Shown: positions 35,538 to 44,616, numbered from the stretch's first letter. The stretch is DNA of 64,000 nucleotides from Nostoc sp. LPT (GCF_017115165.1 NZ_JABXKF010000184.1:85280-149279), one strand, 5' to 3'. Notes: generated from the letters alone by a model not told the origin. A program made the numbers and translations.

Positions 35538-36089
35538 GAGTTCAAAAGTTGATTTATGTTTAATGTGAATTAAGTGTTGAAACCCTTGTAATTGCGTTGA
35601 TAATTCCAAAATTATGATCTTGGACAATCTCAAAACCCTTACGGTACAAGAGGCGTTTTTAATTCACATCAGGCGTGATTTAGAAGTTCAAAACCCGATT
35701 TTAAAGGGTCAAGATCCCATTTGTCGAGATGAAGGTAGTCTTGATCCGGTAGCAGATATTGAAGAAATTCCAACTTTTAATTGTCTCAAGATACACATTT
35801 CGATCCTGACATAGGATCACCAAAAGTTGGGAAGAACCATAATTTGTCGCTCTACAATAGCCTCAAAACTAGTTTGCTGGAGTAAATCAATGTTATCAAA
35901 ACAGACTTTTTGTGACTAAATAATACCAAGCAATTTGAATTTTATTTTTAACTTCATACTATTAAAGTCTTTTTCAGACTGTATTTTTTTTATTAAAAGC
36001 TTAGTTTAGATTTAGGTTACAAACACACCAAGTCATTTTGTACAGTGTGTAATACCAAAAATCAATCATTTATCTTCAGGAAGAACATC
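35538..36089. other. Spacer between clpP and a secreted protein gene
   Basis: A 66-codon frame at 35614-35814 has no ribosome site or family and I do not call it. The rest is AT-rich and includes the promoter area of the next gene. Confidence 0.4.
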
Positions 36090-36563
36090 ATGAATTGCTT
36101 CAAATCGAGTCTCAAGCTAACGTTGCTAACTTTATTGACTTGTGGATTGGTTTCTCCAGCTTTTGCGACACCCGATAACGACAATAGCATTTTTGCAGCG
36201 GATTTCGAAGGGAATTTGAATAGTGGTCAAGGATTTCTTCAGATTAAAGGCGATGTGACCACCACCGATGACTTAGAAGACTTTAGAAAAGTGCTACTCA
36301 CCGGGCGCTCTAACTTACGTTTAAAACTGGAAGGCGTTGCCCCGAACGGAGGACGGACAGATTTATTATTAGTTAGGGATTCAAACAACAATGGTCAAAT
36401 TGATCGCAATCAAGGCGAAGTGATTGGCCAAAGTCGCGACTCATTTTCCCACCAAATTACACGCCAGTATCTAACCGCAGGAGATTACTTCGTCATTATC
36501 CGGAGCAGACAGTTTAGCTCAAATAAAGTTCAGTATCAAGTCAGTGCAGATGCACGGGTATAG
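36090..36563 (+). CDS. Secreted protein with PPC-like beta domain
   Basis: A 157-residue exported protein starting at ATG 36090, with AGGAAG 8 bases upstream; the frame is open 15 codons further but without support. A signal peptide is clear (LKLTLLTLLTCGLVSPAFAT). The mature part has the pattern of bacterial pre-peptidase C-terminal domains: NLRLKLEGVAPNGGRTDLLL, DSNNNGQIDRNQGEVIGQS, then LTAGDYFVIIRSR near the end. Such domains are usually attached to proteases; here it stands alone, so function is unknown. Confidence 0.65.
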   Translation: MNCFKSSLKLTLLTLLTCGLVSPAFATPDNDNSIFAADFEGNLNSGQGFLQIKGDVTTTDDLEDFRKVLLTGRSNLRLKLEGVAPNGGRTDLLLVRDSNNNGQIDRNQGEVIGQSRDSFSHQITRQYLTAGDYFVIIRSRQFSSNKVQYQVSADARV

Positions 36564-36586
36564 TCAATCTTGTAAACTCGCCGATT

Positions 36587-36610
36587 AAAAGCGCGATCGC
36601 GCTTTTGATC
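36587..36610 (+). terminator. Palindromic terminator built around a HIP1 octamer
   Basis: AAAAGCGCGATCGCGCTTTT is a perfect 20 bp palindrome 24 bases after the stop, containing GCGATCGC at its centre. As RNA it gives a GC stem with almost no loop, followed by GATCTTTC. Confidence 0.5.
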
Positions 36611-36971
36611 TTTCTCGACTTAGGAGGGTATTTTTTCCTCGTTAACCCTAACTTACCAATTGTCTACTTTGTCAATGCATAAGTTCTAGACGAGTCTAAT
36701 TCTGGATAGCCCAGGTGCGGCACAATTTCAATTCGCACACGAGGCATAATCAATGACAGTTTTTATTTCCGCTCAAATAATACTATCTTTGGCAACTTCG
36801 TATTAGTTATTATTATAATTTATGCAAAAATTGCTAAAAAGCTTAATTTATCGAACCGCCTTCTGGTGCGTCGGCTTCCGCCAACGCGCAGCGTATCGAA
36901 GAGAAGCAGCGCCGAGAATTCGTAGAGTGTGCGTAAGTCCTAATTACAAATGGAAAATGACTAATGACTAA
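36611..36971. other. Spacer with dispersed repeat
   Basis: No gene seen. A G/C-rich repeat block (TGCGTCGGCTTCCGCCAACG, continuing GCAGCGTATCG, about 36864-36900) sits in AT-rich sequence; similar CGCCAACGC-containing blocks appear near 63478. Confidence 0.4.
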
Positions 36972-37859
36972 CTAAAATCCCGCTATTGGATCTGGCTGAG
37001 ATTGTAAGTATTTGAGGAATCCGTGTAATTCTTCTTCAGTCAGCAAAGTCCGCCCGCGCTTACCGTAGGTTTCAATCAGATGCTCCCGTCCCTGTTCTGG
37101 TGTCCAACCTAAACGCTGAAGTTCGACATCTGTTTTAGCAATTACATCTGATAAATCCACGGGTTCAGCTTTTTTCTTTCTCTTTCCTGTCACTGCCGGG
37201 GTAGTGACATTTTCTTGAGGGCTGTAACTCCGGGGTGTAAATGGTGTGACATTGTTGGCAGAAATTGCCGGAAAGGTTTGATTTTCTGGCTGGTTATCAA
37301 AATTTATTTCCAAGTTCTCAACTGGAGGATTGAATTCTAGCTCCCGGTTGGCAGTCATAGGAAAGTTTTGACCTAAATCCTGGCTATAGGTATCGTTTGA
37401 TAGGGGCGCAGCATTGCTGTAGCCGTACTGTTCGTTACTGCTTGTTACTACTTCTGGTTTGATGTTCCGTTCTTTGGAAGGCGGTATAGATATTTCTTTA
37501 TCGCTGACTGCTGACCACTGACTACTAACAAAATCCTCATCTTTTGCAGAGGAATAAGCAGCAGGCTCACTCAATCCACCTTTAGTATTCAAGTCAGGAT
37601 TTAGCTGTGCTAGAGAAACTGGATTTGAGGTCAACGCTACTGATTCTGGTGGCGCGTTTGTAATACCCAAAACTATCAGCGCCCTGGTTCTGGCTTGGTC
37701 TTCTGCTGCTTCTACTGTTTCTGCTGCTGCCATACCCGTAGCACGGGTTACACCTTCAATTTGCACGCTTGCCCGAACAATATATTTTCCTTGAAAAATT
37801 TGCACTAATTCAGAAATCAAACTGCCTTTGGGATACAAGCTCTGGAATTGAGCCAACAT
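36972..37859 (-). CDS. Conserved cyanobacterial protein of unknown function
   Basis: A 295-residue protein with two ordered ends joined by a low-complexity, Asn/Pro/Ser-rich linker (about residues 80-225). The N terminus (LIQ-type: GKYIVRASVQIEGVTRATGM, then AAAETVEAAEDQARTRALIV) resembles the alpha-beta core of Rad52-like or dsRBD-like domains. The C terminus (AKTDVELQRLGWTPEQGREH, then YGKRGRTLLTEEELHGFLKY) looks like a small helical module seen in cyanobacterial nucleic-acid proteins. A DNA or RNA role is a guess. Confidence 0.6.
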   Translation of the reverse strand: MLAQFQSLYPKGSLISELVQIFQGKYIVRASVQIEGVTRATGMAAAETVEAAEDQARTRALIVLGITNAPPESVALTSNPVSLAQLNPDLNTKGGLSEPAAYSSAKDEDFVSSQWSAVSDKEISIPPSKERNIKPEVVTSSNEQYGYSNAAPLSNDTYSQDLGQNFPMTANRELEFNPPVENLEINFDNQPENQTFPAISANNVTPFTPRSYSPQENVTTPAVTGKRKKKAEPVDLSDVIAKTDVELQRLGWTPEQGREHLIETYGKRGRTLLTEEELHGFLKYLQSQPDPIAGF

Positions 37860-38878
37860 AATACTGCTACCAATCTAAATATTTTTAATAACGGGGTTGA
37901 TACTGCCTGTATGTTCAAGCGAGATCGGCTGCCCTTACTTTAATTTACATCCACTCGATACTCAGGATGCCTGCCAATATTGCATTTATTCATTTTTAAT
38001 TGTTTACTATGTGTCATCAGTTTCTTGGCAGACGATGAGTAGGTATAATTCTCTGCTCTGAGCGATCAAGGTGATATTCTTGCTTTGCCTGGTGTCCTAA
38101 TTGTAGCAGTAGCTCTTTTTTGACGAAATTTTTGGTCAGTGCTAACTTATCTGGGTAGTCTTGCTTGCAATGCTATACTGATTACCCAAGTCTATATCTA
38201 GAACTATTTTCTGGAAGTGCCCTCTAAATCTACAATAATGGAGATAAGGTTCGCCCTCGCTGCTTATTAAGCTGCTTACCTAATTGTTACCGATTCTACA
38301 TGTGGGAAAATTGGGTTCACCAGCAGTTCCTCCTAGTTAAAAATCAGAGTCTAATGGCGTAAAATTACCTTCTCTCTAGACAATCAAACACCTGTAGTTT
38401 CCACGCCACTTGACGGCAGTTGCTCCACTTGGGGAGACCCCAAGACCGCACTGCCTCCTCCACTTGGGGAGACCCCAGGATGGCAGTGGCTCCCGTGCAT
38501 AGCGCTTTTGGGCAGTATGGATTCTCTAACCCAGCTTCTCAAAAACCCGTCGCGTAATTAACTAGCGGGGCTAAATTTTAATTAGGCGTGCAATCTTAAG
38601 TTTGGTTAGGTGAAGGGACTTGAACGCAGGCGAATTCTGAGAGCATCGTGCAGTGAGAAGTTCGTAAACGCCCAGAGTTGTCCGTGGGTCGGCTTCTTTG
38701 CAAAGGAACTGCGGGAGTAGTTTCTTGCTCTTACTGGGTCGGGCTTCCTTTCCTTAGAACTTAGGAAGCTTGCTTCAGGGCAATTAGTTTCCAGCTTGTT
38801 TCTGTAAGCCGTGAGGGTATACAGAAATGAACCAGATTAAACAACAAATGATGTTTTGACCAAAGGTCGGTTCACTGC
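37860..38878 (+). promoter_or_regulatory. Long upstream region of the RNase R family gene
   Basis: 1 kb without a gene. It carries two copies of CTCCACTTGGGGAGACCCCA (38423-38442 and 38458-38477), each with the palindrome TTGGGG-AGA-CCCCAA or a one-base variant. Closer to the gene, 38640-38830 is structured: GCTTCCT...AGGAAGC (about 38746-38771) and other stems, looking like a leader RNA. RNases often autoregulate through their leaders, but that is inference. Confidence 0.35.
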
Positions 38879-41233
38879 ATGGAATTTTCAATCGCTACAC
38901 TCCTTGCCAATTTCACCGATGATAAATTGGTAGCTCGGAAGGTTTTAGAAAAGAAACTTGGCTGTGAAGATGAAAAAAGTTTACAAAAACTTCACATCGC
39001 CTTAGATGTTCTGGAAAAAATCGGTATTTTAGTAAAAGAACGGGGCAAGTACCGCCGTGTCTCAGAAGAGGGAATAATCGAGGCAAAACTCCGTTGTTCT
39101 AGTAAAGGCTTTTGCTTTGCTATTCAAGATGTGGAAGGAGCTGAGGATATTTACATCCGCGAAAGTCATCTGAGCAATGCTTGGAATGGCGATCGCGTTT
39201 TGGTGAGAGTTCTTAAAGAAGGCAGTCGCCGTCGCTCTCCCGAAGGGGAGGTGAAGCTGATTCTCGAACGTTCTAACCACACTTTACTGGCACGAATTAA
39301 GCAAGTAGAAACTGGTTTTCGAGCTGTGCCTTTAGACGATCGCTTGCTATTTGAACTCAAGATTCAACCGAACGGGGCAAAGTTAGAAGAAGCGATCGAT
39401 CATCTGGTTCATGTGGAAGTTTTGCGTTACCCGTTGGCACAATATCCTCCCCTTGGTCGAGTGGTGCAAATCCTCGGCAGCGATGCCGAAGCCGCTGCTG
39501 ATATAGATTTAGTTACGTGCAAACACGACCTTTCCCGGACTTTTCCAGATAATGTTCTAGAAGCAGCCGCCAAGTTGCCCAAAAAGCTGCTGAAAGCAGA
39601 CCTGAAAAATCGGCTGGATTTACGTAATTTGTATACTCTCACGATTGAAGGGGTAAATAATGATACTAAAATTATAGAAAACGCTTTTAGTTTAGAAAAA
39701 AACTTAGCCGGAAATTGGCTTTTGGGCGTTCATATCACCGATGTTTCTCACTATGTCCAACCTGACGAAGCCCTAGATAGAGAAGCACTCAAACGGGGTA
39801 AATCAGTGTATTTAGGAGAATTGGTGTTGCCAATCTTGCCCCCAACTGTGGCAGAACGCTGTTCTTTAGTACCTGGGAGCGATCGCTTAACCATCTCTTT
39901 TTTAATTACCATTGATCCCCAATCGGGAGAAGTGCTGGAATGGGAAATTCAACCCAGTGTCATCAATGTCGAGACTGCACTGACTACTGAACAAGCCCAA
40001 GCAATTCTCACAGGTGAAGCTGAAGATAAATCATCACAGGTTTCCCAAATCCTGCAAGACCTCCAAGCCTTGCAAACTGCGGTAAAACAAGTGCGATTGA
40101 CTCGTGGAAGCCTCCAGTTGAATCTGCCGCCTAGCCAAAACGCCTATTATGATGAGGGGATTCTCGGCGCTGTGGTGGTGAATGATTTACCAGTGCGATC
40201 GCTACTCACGGAGTTGGTGCTGTTAGTTAATCAACTGTTTGCAACTCACTTAAATGCCCTTGGTGTTCCGGCTATCTGGCGAGTCCAAGGTACTCCCGAT
40301 GTTGAAGATGTCCAGGAAATGCTGAAATTGGCAGTCAATTTAGGCGTTGACCTCACATTAGATCCAGAAGTCGATATCCAACCCTTAGATTACCAACATT
40401 TGACCACAGCTTTTGCTGAATCTCCCTCTGAGCAAGTTCTTACTTACTTATTACAAGATACCCTTAAGCCGTCTGCATACAGTACCACCAAAGGATCTCA
40501 CTTTGGTCTGGCACTACCGCAATATGTCCATTTTAGCGCTCCCTTGCGGCGTTTTCCAGATTTGCTGATGCAAAGAGTGTATTACGCGCTACTGGAAAAC
40601 GGACGCGATCGCCGCAATACCCGCGTGAGAGAGCGGGTCAATCTACGCCAGTCCTCCAGCCACGAGGAAATTAACTGGAATGTTTTACCCCCGGAATTGC
40701 AACAAGAACTCCAAAGCGATTTGACTAGGGTAATTGTCCAAATCAACGACCGAGAAAAAGAAGTCCAAGAAGCCGAAGCCGATTTAGCCGGACTGCAAAA
40801 AGCCCAACTGATGAAGCAACGCATCGGTCAGGTATTTCAAGGTGTGATTACTGGGGTTCAATCCTACGGTTTCTTTGTGGAAATTGAAGTACCAGCTGCT
40901 GAGGTAGAATCCAGCAGTAATCCTGGTGTGCCTTTGCGGGTAGAGGGATTGGTACACGTCAGTTCTCTCAAAGATGATTGGTATGAATATCGCGCCAGAC
41001 AACAGGCACTGTTTGGTCGCAAAAATCGCGCTTCTTATAGACTAGGCGATCGCGTCGCCGTCCAAGTTAAAAGTGTCGATTACTACCGTCAGCAAATTGA
41101 TTTGGTAACAGTGGGCAGCGATGGACTAGCCAAAGGTTTAACCGGCAATGATTCCCATGAAGACCTTTCAGACCTTTACTTACCAAATGATATGGAGCCT
41201 GATGACCTAGACCCTTACTCTGAGGACGAGTAA
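38879..41233 (+). CDS. rnr: RNase R / RNase II family exoribonuclease
   Basis: A 784-residue protein with cold-shock-like domains at the N terminus (about residues 60-150), an RNB domain (about 240-590) and a C-terminal S1 domain (about 648-735, GQVFQGVITGVQSYGFFVEI). The RNB core is recognisable from GNWLLGVHITDVSHYVQPDE, DREALKRGKSVYLGELVLPI and FSAPLRRFPDLLMQR. However, the usual acidic catalytic cluster (I-D-G-E-D-A-x-D-F-D-D-A) reads TIEGVNNDTKIIENAF near residues 254-270, so the four canonical Asp are largely replaced. Activity cannot be assumed. ubiX follows 17 bp downstream. Confidence 0.85.
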   Translation: MEFSIATLLANFTDDKLVARKVLEKKLGCEDEKSLQKLHIALDVLEKIGILVKERGKYRRVSEEGIIEAKLRCSSKGFCFAIQDVEGAEDIYIRESHLSNAWNGDRVLVRVLKEGSRRRSPEGEVKLILERSNHTLLARIKQVETGFRAVPLDDRLLFELKIQPNGAKLEEAIDHLVHVEVLRYPLAQYPPLGRVVQILGSDAEAAADIDLVTCKHDLSRTFPDNVLEAAAKLPKKLLKADLKNRLDLRNLYTLTIEGVNNDTKIIENAFSLEKNLAGNWLLGVHITDVSHYVQPDEALDREALKRGKSVYLGELVLPILPPTVAERCSLVPGSDRLTISFLITIDPQSGEVLEWEIQPSVINVETALTTEQAQAILTGEAEDKSSQVSQILQDLQALQTAVKQVRLTRGSLQLNLPPSQNAYYDEGILGAVVVNDLPVRSLLTELVLLVNQLFATHLNALGVPAIWRVQGTPDVEDVQEMLKLAVNLGVDLTLDPEVDIQPLDYQHLTTAFAESPSEQVLTYLLQDTLKPSAYSTTKGSHFGLALPQYVHFSAPLRRFPDLLMQRVYYALLENGRDRRNTRVRERVNLRQSSSHEEINWNVLPPELQQELQSDLTRVIVQINDREKEVQEAEADLAGLQKAQLMKQRIGQVFQGVITGVQSYGFFVEIEVPAAEVESSSNPGVPLRVEGLVHVSSLKDDWYEYRARQQALFGRKNRASYRLGDRVAVQVKSVDYYRQQIDLVTVGSDGLAKGLTGNDSHEDLSDLYLPNDMEPDDLDPYSEDE

Positions 41234-41250
41234 AATCCACTAAAACTTAC

Positions 41251-41871
41251 GTGTCAAATCACACTAAACCTTTAATTTTAGGCGTATCGGGCGCATCTGG
41301 TCTGATTTACGCTGTTCGCGCGATCAAATTTTTGCTAGAAGCGGAGTATAGTATTGAATTGGTTGCCTCTAAATCAACTTACATGGTTTGGCAGTCAGAA
41401 CAGGAAATTCGGATGCCACCAGAACCAACTGGGCAAGAACAATTCTGGCGAGAGCAAGCTGGAGTTGCACTTGACGGTAAACTACGCTGCCATCCTTGGA
41501 GTGATGTTGGAGCCGGGATTGCTAGTGGTTCCTTTGCCACTCTGGGGATGATGATCATTCCATGCAGCATGAGTACAGTGGCAAAGCTAGCGGTTGGCTT
41601 AAGTTCCGATTTACTAGAACGGGCAGCAGATGTCCAACTCAAAGAAGGGCGAAAGCTGGTTATTGTCCCGCGTGAAACGCCTTTTAGCCTCATCCACCTA
41701 CGTAACTTAACCTCTTTAGCAGAAGTTGGAGTTAGAATTGTCCCCGCTATTCCCGCCTGGTATCATAATCCCCAAACCATTGAGGATTTAGTTGATTTTG
41801 TAGTTGCCCGTGCTTTAGATCAACTAGGTATTGACTGCATCCCAATTCAGCGGTGGCAAGGTCGTCGCTAA
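41251..41871 (+). CDS. ubiX: UbiX family flavin prenyltransferase
   Basis: A 206-residue flavoprotein. The FMN-binding N terminus is LILGVSGASGLIYAVRAIKF, followed by IIPCSMSTVAKLAVGLSSDL, LLERAADVQLKEGRKLVIVP and RETPFSLIHLRNL, all standard UbiX/Pad1 motifs. UbiX makes prenylated FMN for UbiD decarboxylases, in cyanobacteria serving plastoquinone synthesis. GTG start at 41251, 17 bp after the RNase R stop, suggesting cotranscription. A related family member (Dfp-like) is excluded by length and motifs. Confidence 0.92.
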   Translation: MSNHTKPLILGVSGASGLIYAVRAIKFLLEAEYSIELVASKSTYMVWQSEQEIRMPPEPTGQEQFWREQAGVALDGKLRCHPWSDVGAGIASGSFATLGMMIIPCSMSTVAKLAVGLSSDLLERAADVQLKEGRKLVIVPRETPFSLIHLRNLTSLAEVGVRIVPAIPAWYHNPQTIEDLVDFVVARALDQLGIDCIPIQRWQGRR

Positions 41872-41890
41872 CGCCTTGAGTGGATTTATT

Positions 41891-42070
41891 TTCATTAGGG
41901 GTGTAAAGGTGTAAGGGTGTAAGGTGAAGTCCTTTGGATTGAGACCAAAGGACAACACGGTTGCCCAACTTATAGCTGGGCTAAAGACTCATGCGGGTGG
42001 TTGGGGCTAGATATCCCCTACTACCATGCAACCCCACACCCCCACACCCGCCCCAACGGGGCTTGGTAAA
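41891..42070 (+). repeat. Long dispersed repeat, copy A (inverted relative to copy B)
   Basis: About 180 bp beginning TTCATTAGGGGTGTAAAGGT and ending CGCCCCAACGGGGCTTGGTA. Reverse complement of 46101-46285 matches it closely along its whole length (shared blocks GGTGAAGTCCTTTGGATTGA, GGGCTAAAGACTCATGCGGG, GGTTGGGGCTAG). It starts 20 bp after the ubiX stop. Confidence 0.8.
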
Positions 42071-42154
42071 TTTCACAATAGTCCTAAAAAGGTAATGATA
42101 GAGATGGCTGATAGTGTCAGTAGTCAGTGAACAGTAATTAGCGAAGAATAATCA

Positions 42155-42206
42155 GACTGATAACTGACCACTGACTACTAACCACTGATAACTGACAACT
42201 GACAAA
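42155..42206 (+). repeat. Irregular heptamer tract
   Basis: Runs of ACTGATAACTGACCACTGAC and CACTGATAACTGACAACTGAC directly precede the ATG of the LapA-like gene, another case where a short tandem repeat fills the translation initiation region. Confidence 0.5.
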
Positions 42207-42212
42207 ATTGCT

Positions 42213-42914
42213 ATGGCTGTAATTCGCTTAATTCTATTGGTGGCAGTACTGGGAGGACTAACGCTGTTATTAGTCCAAAATTTCTCACCTGCCCTATCGC
42301 TAGTATTTTTGGGCGTGCGAACTCAACCATTACCACTAGCGATATGGATTTTGTTCAGTACTGCCACTGGTGCTTTCACATCTATATTGATTTCTACCTT
42401 GTTTAACTTATCCAATTATTTTGTGGCAGGAGAACGCCAAACTCCTAACAGAAGAACCGCCACTTCAACTCGTGCCAAAGCAACCCAAAGAGAAGAACCT
42501 ACATCTCGTCCTGCCAGTCCTCCACCACCAGCTAGTAAAAGAGAAGAGCCTAGCAGTGAGGGATTTGATGATTGGGAGACAAATAGCAGTAGAGATGATG
42601 ATTGGAACTTTGATGAAAAGTCAGAGTCAGCGCCTATTCCTAACCCTGAAGCTCAACAGCCTAGAGATTCAACAACTTACGAACGTCAATCAGAAGCCAA
42701 AAGGAGTTCTCGGTCTGGTTCAGTTTACTCCTACAGCTACCGCGAGCCAAAAAATACAGCTGCGGGAAAAACTGAATCAATTTACGATGCTGATTACCGA
42801 GTAATTATTCCCCCTTACCAGCCGCCAACTAGCAATCAAGCGGATGATGATGATTGGGAATTTTTTGAGGATGATGATAATTTTGAAGATGATGGTAAAC
42901 GCCCCCGTCGGTGA
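42213..42914 (+). CDS. LapA-domain membrane protein with acidic tail
   Basis: A 233-residue protein. Two N-terminal membrane helices (IRLILLVAVLGGLTLLLVQN and LAIWILFSTATGAFTSILIS) with the LapA-like pattern are followed by about 150 residues of low-complexity, Ser/Arg/Glu-rich linker, and a strongly acidic C terminus with repeated DDDW motifs (DDDWNF, DDDDWEFFEDDDNF). Proteins of this form are common in Nostoc; function unknown. The translation start lies next to a heptamer repeat without an obvious ribosome site. Confidence 0.7.
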   Translation: MAVIRLILLVAVLGGLTLLLVQNFSPALSLVFLGVRTQPLPLAIWILFSTATGAFTSILISTLFNLSNYFVAGERQTPNRRTATSTRAKATQREEPTSRPASPPPPASKREEPSSEGFDDWETNSSRDDDWNFDEKSESAPIPNPEAQQPRDSTTYERQSEAKRSSRSGSVYSYSYREPKNTAAGKTESIYDADYRVIIPPYQPPTSNQADDDDWEFFEDDDNFEDDGKRPRR

Positions 42915-42936
42915 GATGTACTAGCAGGCTACATCT

Positions 42937-43131
42937 CTATTTAATGCCACACCGCTCTCTAGACTCCTGCTTGACCCTACCAGTCATGGCAGCTTCCTGC
43001 AAAGTCATGAAAGCATTAAAATCTTCCAAGTCATATCGGGTAGTCAACAGTTGTCGTAGTTGATCTTCAGCTTCAACTGTTAAATAGCCAGTTGCTAAAG
43101 CTCTTTCTACAACGTCACGAATTCGAGTCAT
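42937..43131 (-). CDS. Small conserved cyanobacterial protein
   Basis: A 64-residue protein from ATG 43131, preceded by GAGG 9 bases upstream; the longer frame to 43164 lacks such a site. The sequence (TRIRDVVERALATGYLTVEA, then QLRQLLTTRYDLEDFNAFMT) predicts helices and resembles small cyanobacterial proteins that I cannot name. Tail to tail with the LapA-like gene. Confidence 0.6.
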   Translation of the reverse strand: MTRIRDVVERALATGYLTVEAEDQLRQLLTTRYDLEDFNAFMTLQEAAMTGRVKQESRERCGIK

Positions 43132-43867
43132 GGTTGACACCTCATTCATACAATATTTATTCATTCAGGCTTATTGGGGTGGAATATGCAGTAGTCTTTG
43201 TGTCAAAACTTCAATTTCTTTACAAGCTTTTTTGGGTGATCGCAGTAAATCAGTCATTATTTACACCTTTATCAGAAACATTTAATTGAGCAGGTCTTGT
43301 TATAACTGAACTTTTAGAATAATGATCCTGTGCTGGTAGAAACACAGTATTGTGTATACTTAAAATTACCCACCGGAGTAAAAACCCTGATTATTTGGAT
43401 AGACAGATATTGTTCGGATAAAGTTTCAAACAAGCTACTTTAATTTTTTGGTTAAGCGTAGCGCTCACTATACAGCAATTATCTAGTTACTTCCGGGAAG
43501 TTACTACATTCCTAAGAAATTCATCGTTTATTACTTATAATAATTTCACAGAAGAATTGTTAATCTATTGCCTAAGTTAACGTTGCTGAGACACCATGCG
43601 TATTTTTCGTTTAATTCCAGTCTCAGCTTTTTTTACCTAAATCAACCCGTTGAACTCACGTATTTATAAGAATCCTTTAGAGGAATGTCGTCTAATGGGC
43701 GTTAGAAACATCCTACCTTTCCTACTAAACCCACTTTTCACTAAGATTATTTTGTATCTCCAGTATCCGTACAGAGTAGGAAAGGTGGGAAAGGTAGGAT
43801 ATTTTACTGTTTTTGTTGTTTTTGTAGTTACAGTTGCTAGCCTGTTATTTAACTACTATTAAGATTG
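43132..43867. other. Gene-poor region with a free-standing terminator
   Basis: Over 700 bp. It contains a possible small-RNA unit (separate entry) and an inverted repeat CATCCTACCTTTCCTAC (about 43709) with GTAGGAAAGGT..GGTAGGAT (about 43777). A 70-codon frame at 43650-43862 covers that inverted repeat; its sequence is dominated by the repeat and a hydrophobic end, so I do not call it a gene. Confidence 0.4.
43540..43636 (+). ncRNA. Candidate small RNA ending in an orphan terminator
   Basis: GCTGAGAC (43585-43592) and GTCTCAGC (43620-43627) pair perfectly and are followed by seven T. No + strand gene precedes it for over 600 bp. A TATAATAAT box lies near 43535. Together these suggest a short transcript, but no known RNA family is recognised. 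Confidence 0.3.
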
Positions 43868-44173
43868 GTGGATATCAAAAAAGTAAAAGCAATAGAAATT
43901 AAAAATCATCAAGCTTCTCATATTGAGGAGCTTGATGATTTAGAAGTAGCGACAATTGTAGGCGGCGCTCGCATTAAAGGACAAGTAAAATTATTTAATG
44001 AAAACAAAGGATTTGGCTTCATTACACCTGCGGACGGATCTAAAGATGTTTTCGTTGATTTTTCAGCTATTCAAGGCAATGGTTCTCAAACGCTAGCTGA
44101 GGGTCAAAATATTCAATTTGACGTTAAAGATGGTCCAAAAGGTGGGATCGCTGCAAATGTTATCCCTATATAA
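43868..44173 (+). CDS. Cold-shock domain protein with double-glycine leader-like N terminus
   Basis: About 101 residues; GTG 43868 or TTG 43865 may start it and no good ribosome site is seen. Residues 36-101 are a full cold-shock domain: KGQVKLFNENKGFGFITP (RNP1), DVFVDFSAIQ (RNP2) and AEGQNIQFDVKDGPKG. Ahead of it lies a 35-residue extension with IEELDDLEVATIVGG followed by A, which has the form of a bacteriocin-type double-glycine leader (acidic-hydrophobic helix ending in GG). Ordinary CspA-like proteins lack this. No C39 peptidase transporter is nearby. A strong terminator follows. Confidence 0.75.
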   Translation: MDIKKVKAIEIKNHQASHIEELDDLEVATIVGGARIKGQVKLFNENKGFGFITPADGSKDVFVDFSAIQGNGSQTLAEGQNIQFDVKDGPKGGIAANVIPI

Positions 44174-44196
44174 GACTTGAAATAAACACAAGTTTG

Positions 44197-44225
44197 AAAT
44201 CCGCTTAGTAACTAAGCGGATTTTT
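44197..44225 (+). terminator. Rho-independent terminator of the cold-shock gene
   Basis: AAATCCGCTTAGT-A-ACTAAGCGGATTTTT, a 12 bp GC-containing stem followed by T, 24 bases after the stop. Confidence 0.85.
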
Positions 44226-44334
44226 GCGTATAGAGAAAATCTATTCTGACAAATGATTATTTAGCCTTAAAACCCACCTAACGGGATGCGATAAGTGTGG
44301 GTGGATGTGAGTAGAGAATGAGGCAGGTGGGGAA

Positions 44335-44616
44335 CTAAGTTGCCTTATTTCTAATTAACTGTAACAAGATAGATTCAAGACTTTGTAGAGCGGCGTTAGT
44401 GGTGCGTTGATGCTCCTCAAAATTGCGTTGGTGTTGTTCGTGGCTATCGCGTAATTCAAGCAGTACGTCATCTAAAATCGCACTACGACTCAGAACACGG
44501 TCAACGTTATTGGCTAGTTCGTTAAGTTGTTCTTGAGTTTCTGCCTGTCTCTGTGCCACGCCTAAAAGGATTTCTTCAATTCGGTCAATCCGACTTGGAA
44601 ATGGTGTATCAGTCAT
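44335..44616 (-). CDS. Small coiled-coil protein
   Basis: A 93-residue, charged protein predicted to be one long coiled coil (RIDRIEEILLGVAQRQAETQ, then EQLNELANNVDRVL and HEQHQRNFEEHQRTTNAALQ). ATG 44616 is preceded by AAAGAAAACAAAGAAA without a strong ribosome site. Similar small proteins are common in Nostoc genomes. Function unknown. It lies 21 bp after the integrase fragment on the same strand. Confidence 0.6.
   Translation of the reverse strand: MTDTPFPSRIDRIEEILLGVAQRQAETQEQLNELANNVDRVLSRSAILDDVLLELRDSHEQHQRNFEEHQRTTNAALQSLESILLQLIRNKAT

Noticed and set aside
35614..35814. 66-codon frame downstream of clpP
   Set aside because: No ribosome site or known family; composition not convincing.
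38400..38480. Two 20 bp direct repeats considered as a CRISPR remnant
   Set aside because: Only two copies with a 15 bp gap and an internal palindrome; fits a dispersed repeat better.
43650..43862. 70-codon frame with a hydrophobic end just before the cold-shock gene
   Set aside because: Most of it is the inverted repeat CATCCTACCTTTCC / GGAAAGGTAGGAT; hydrophobic tail arises from a T-rich run.
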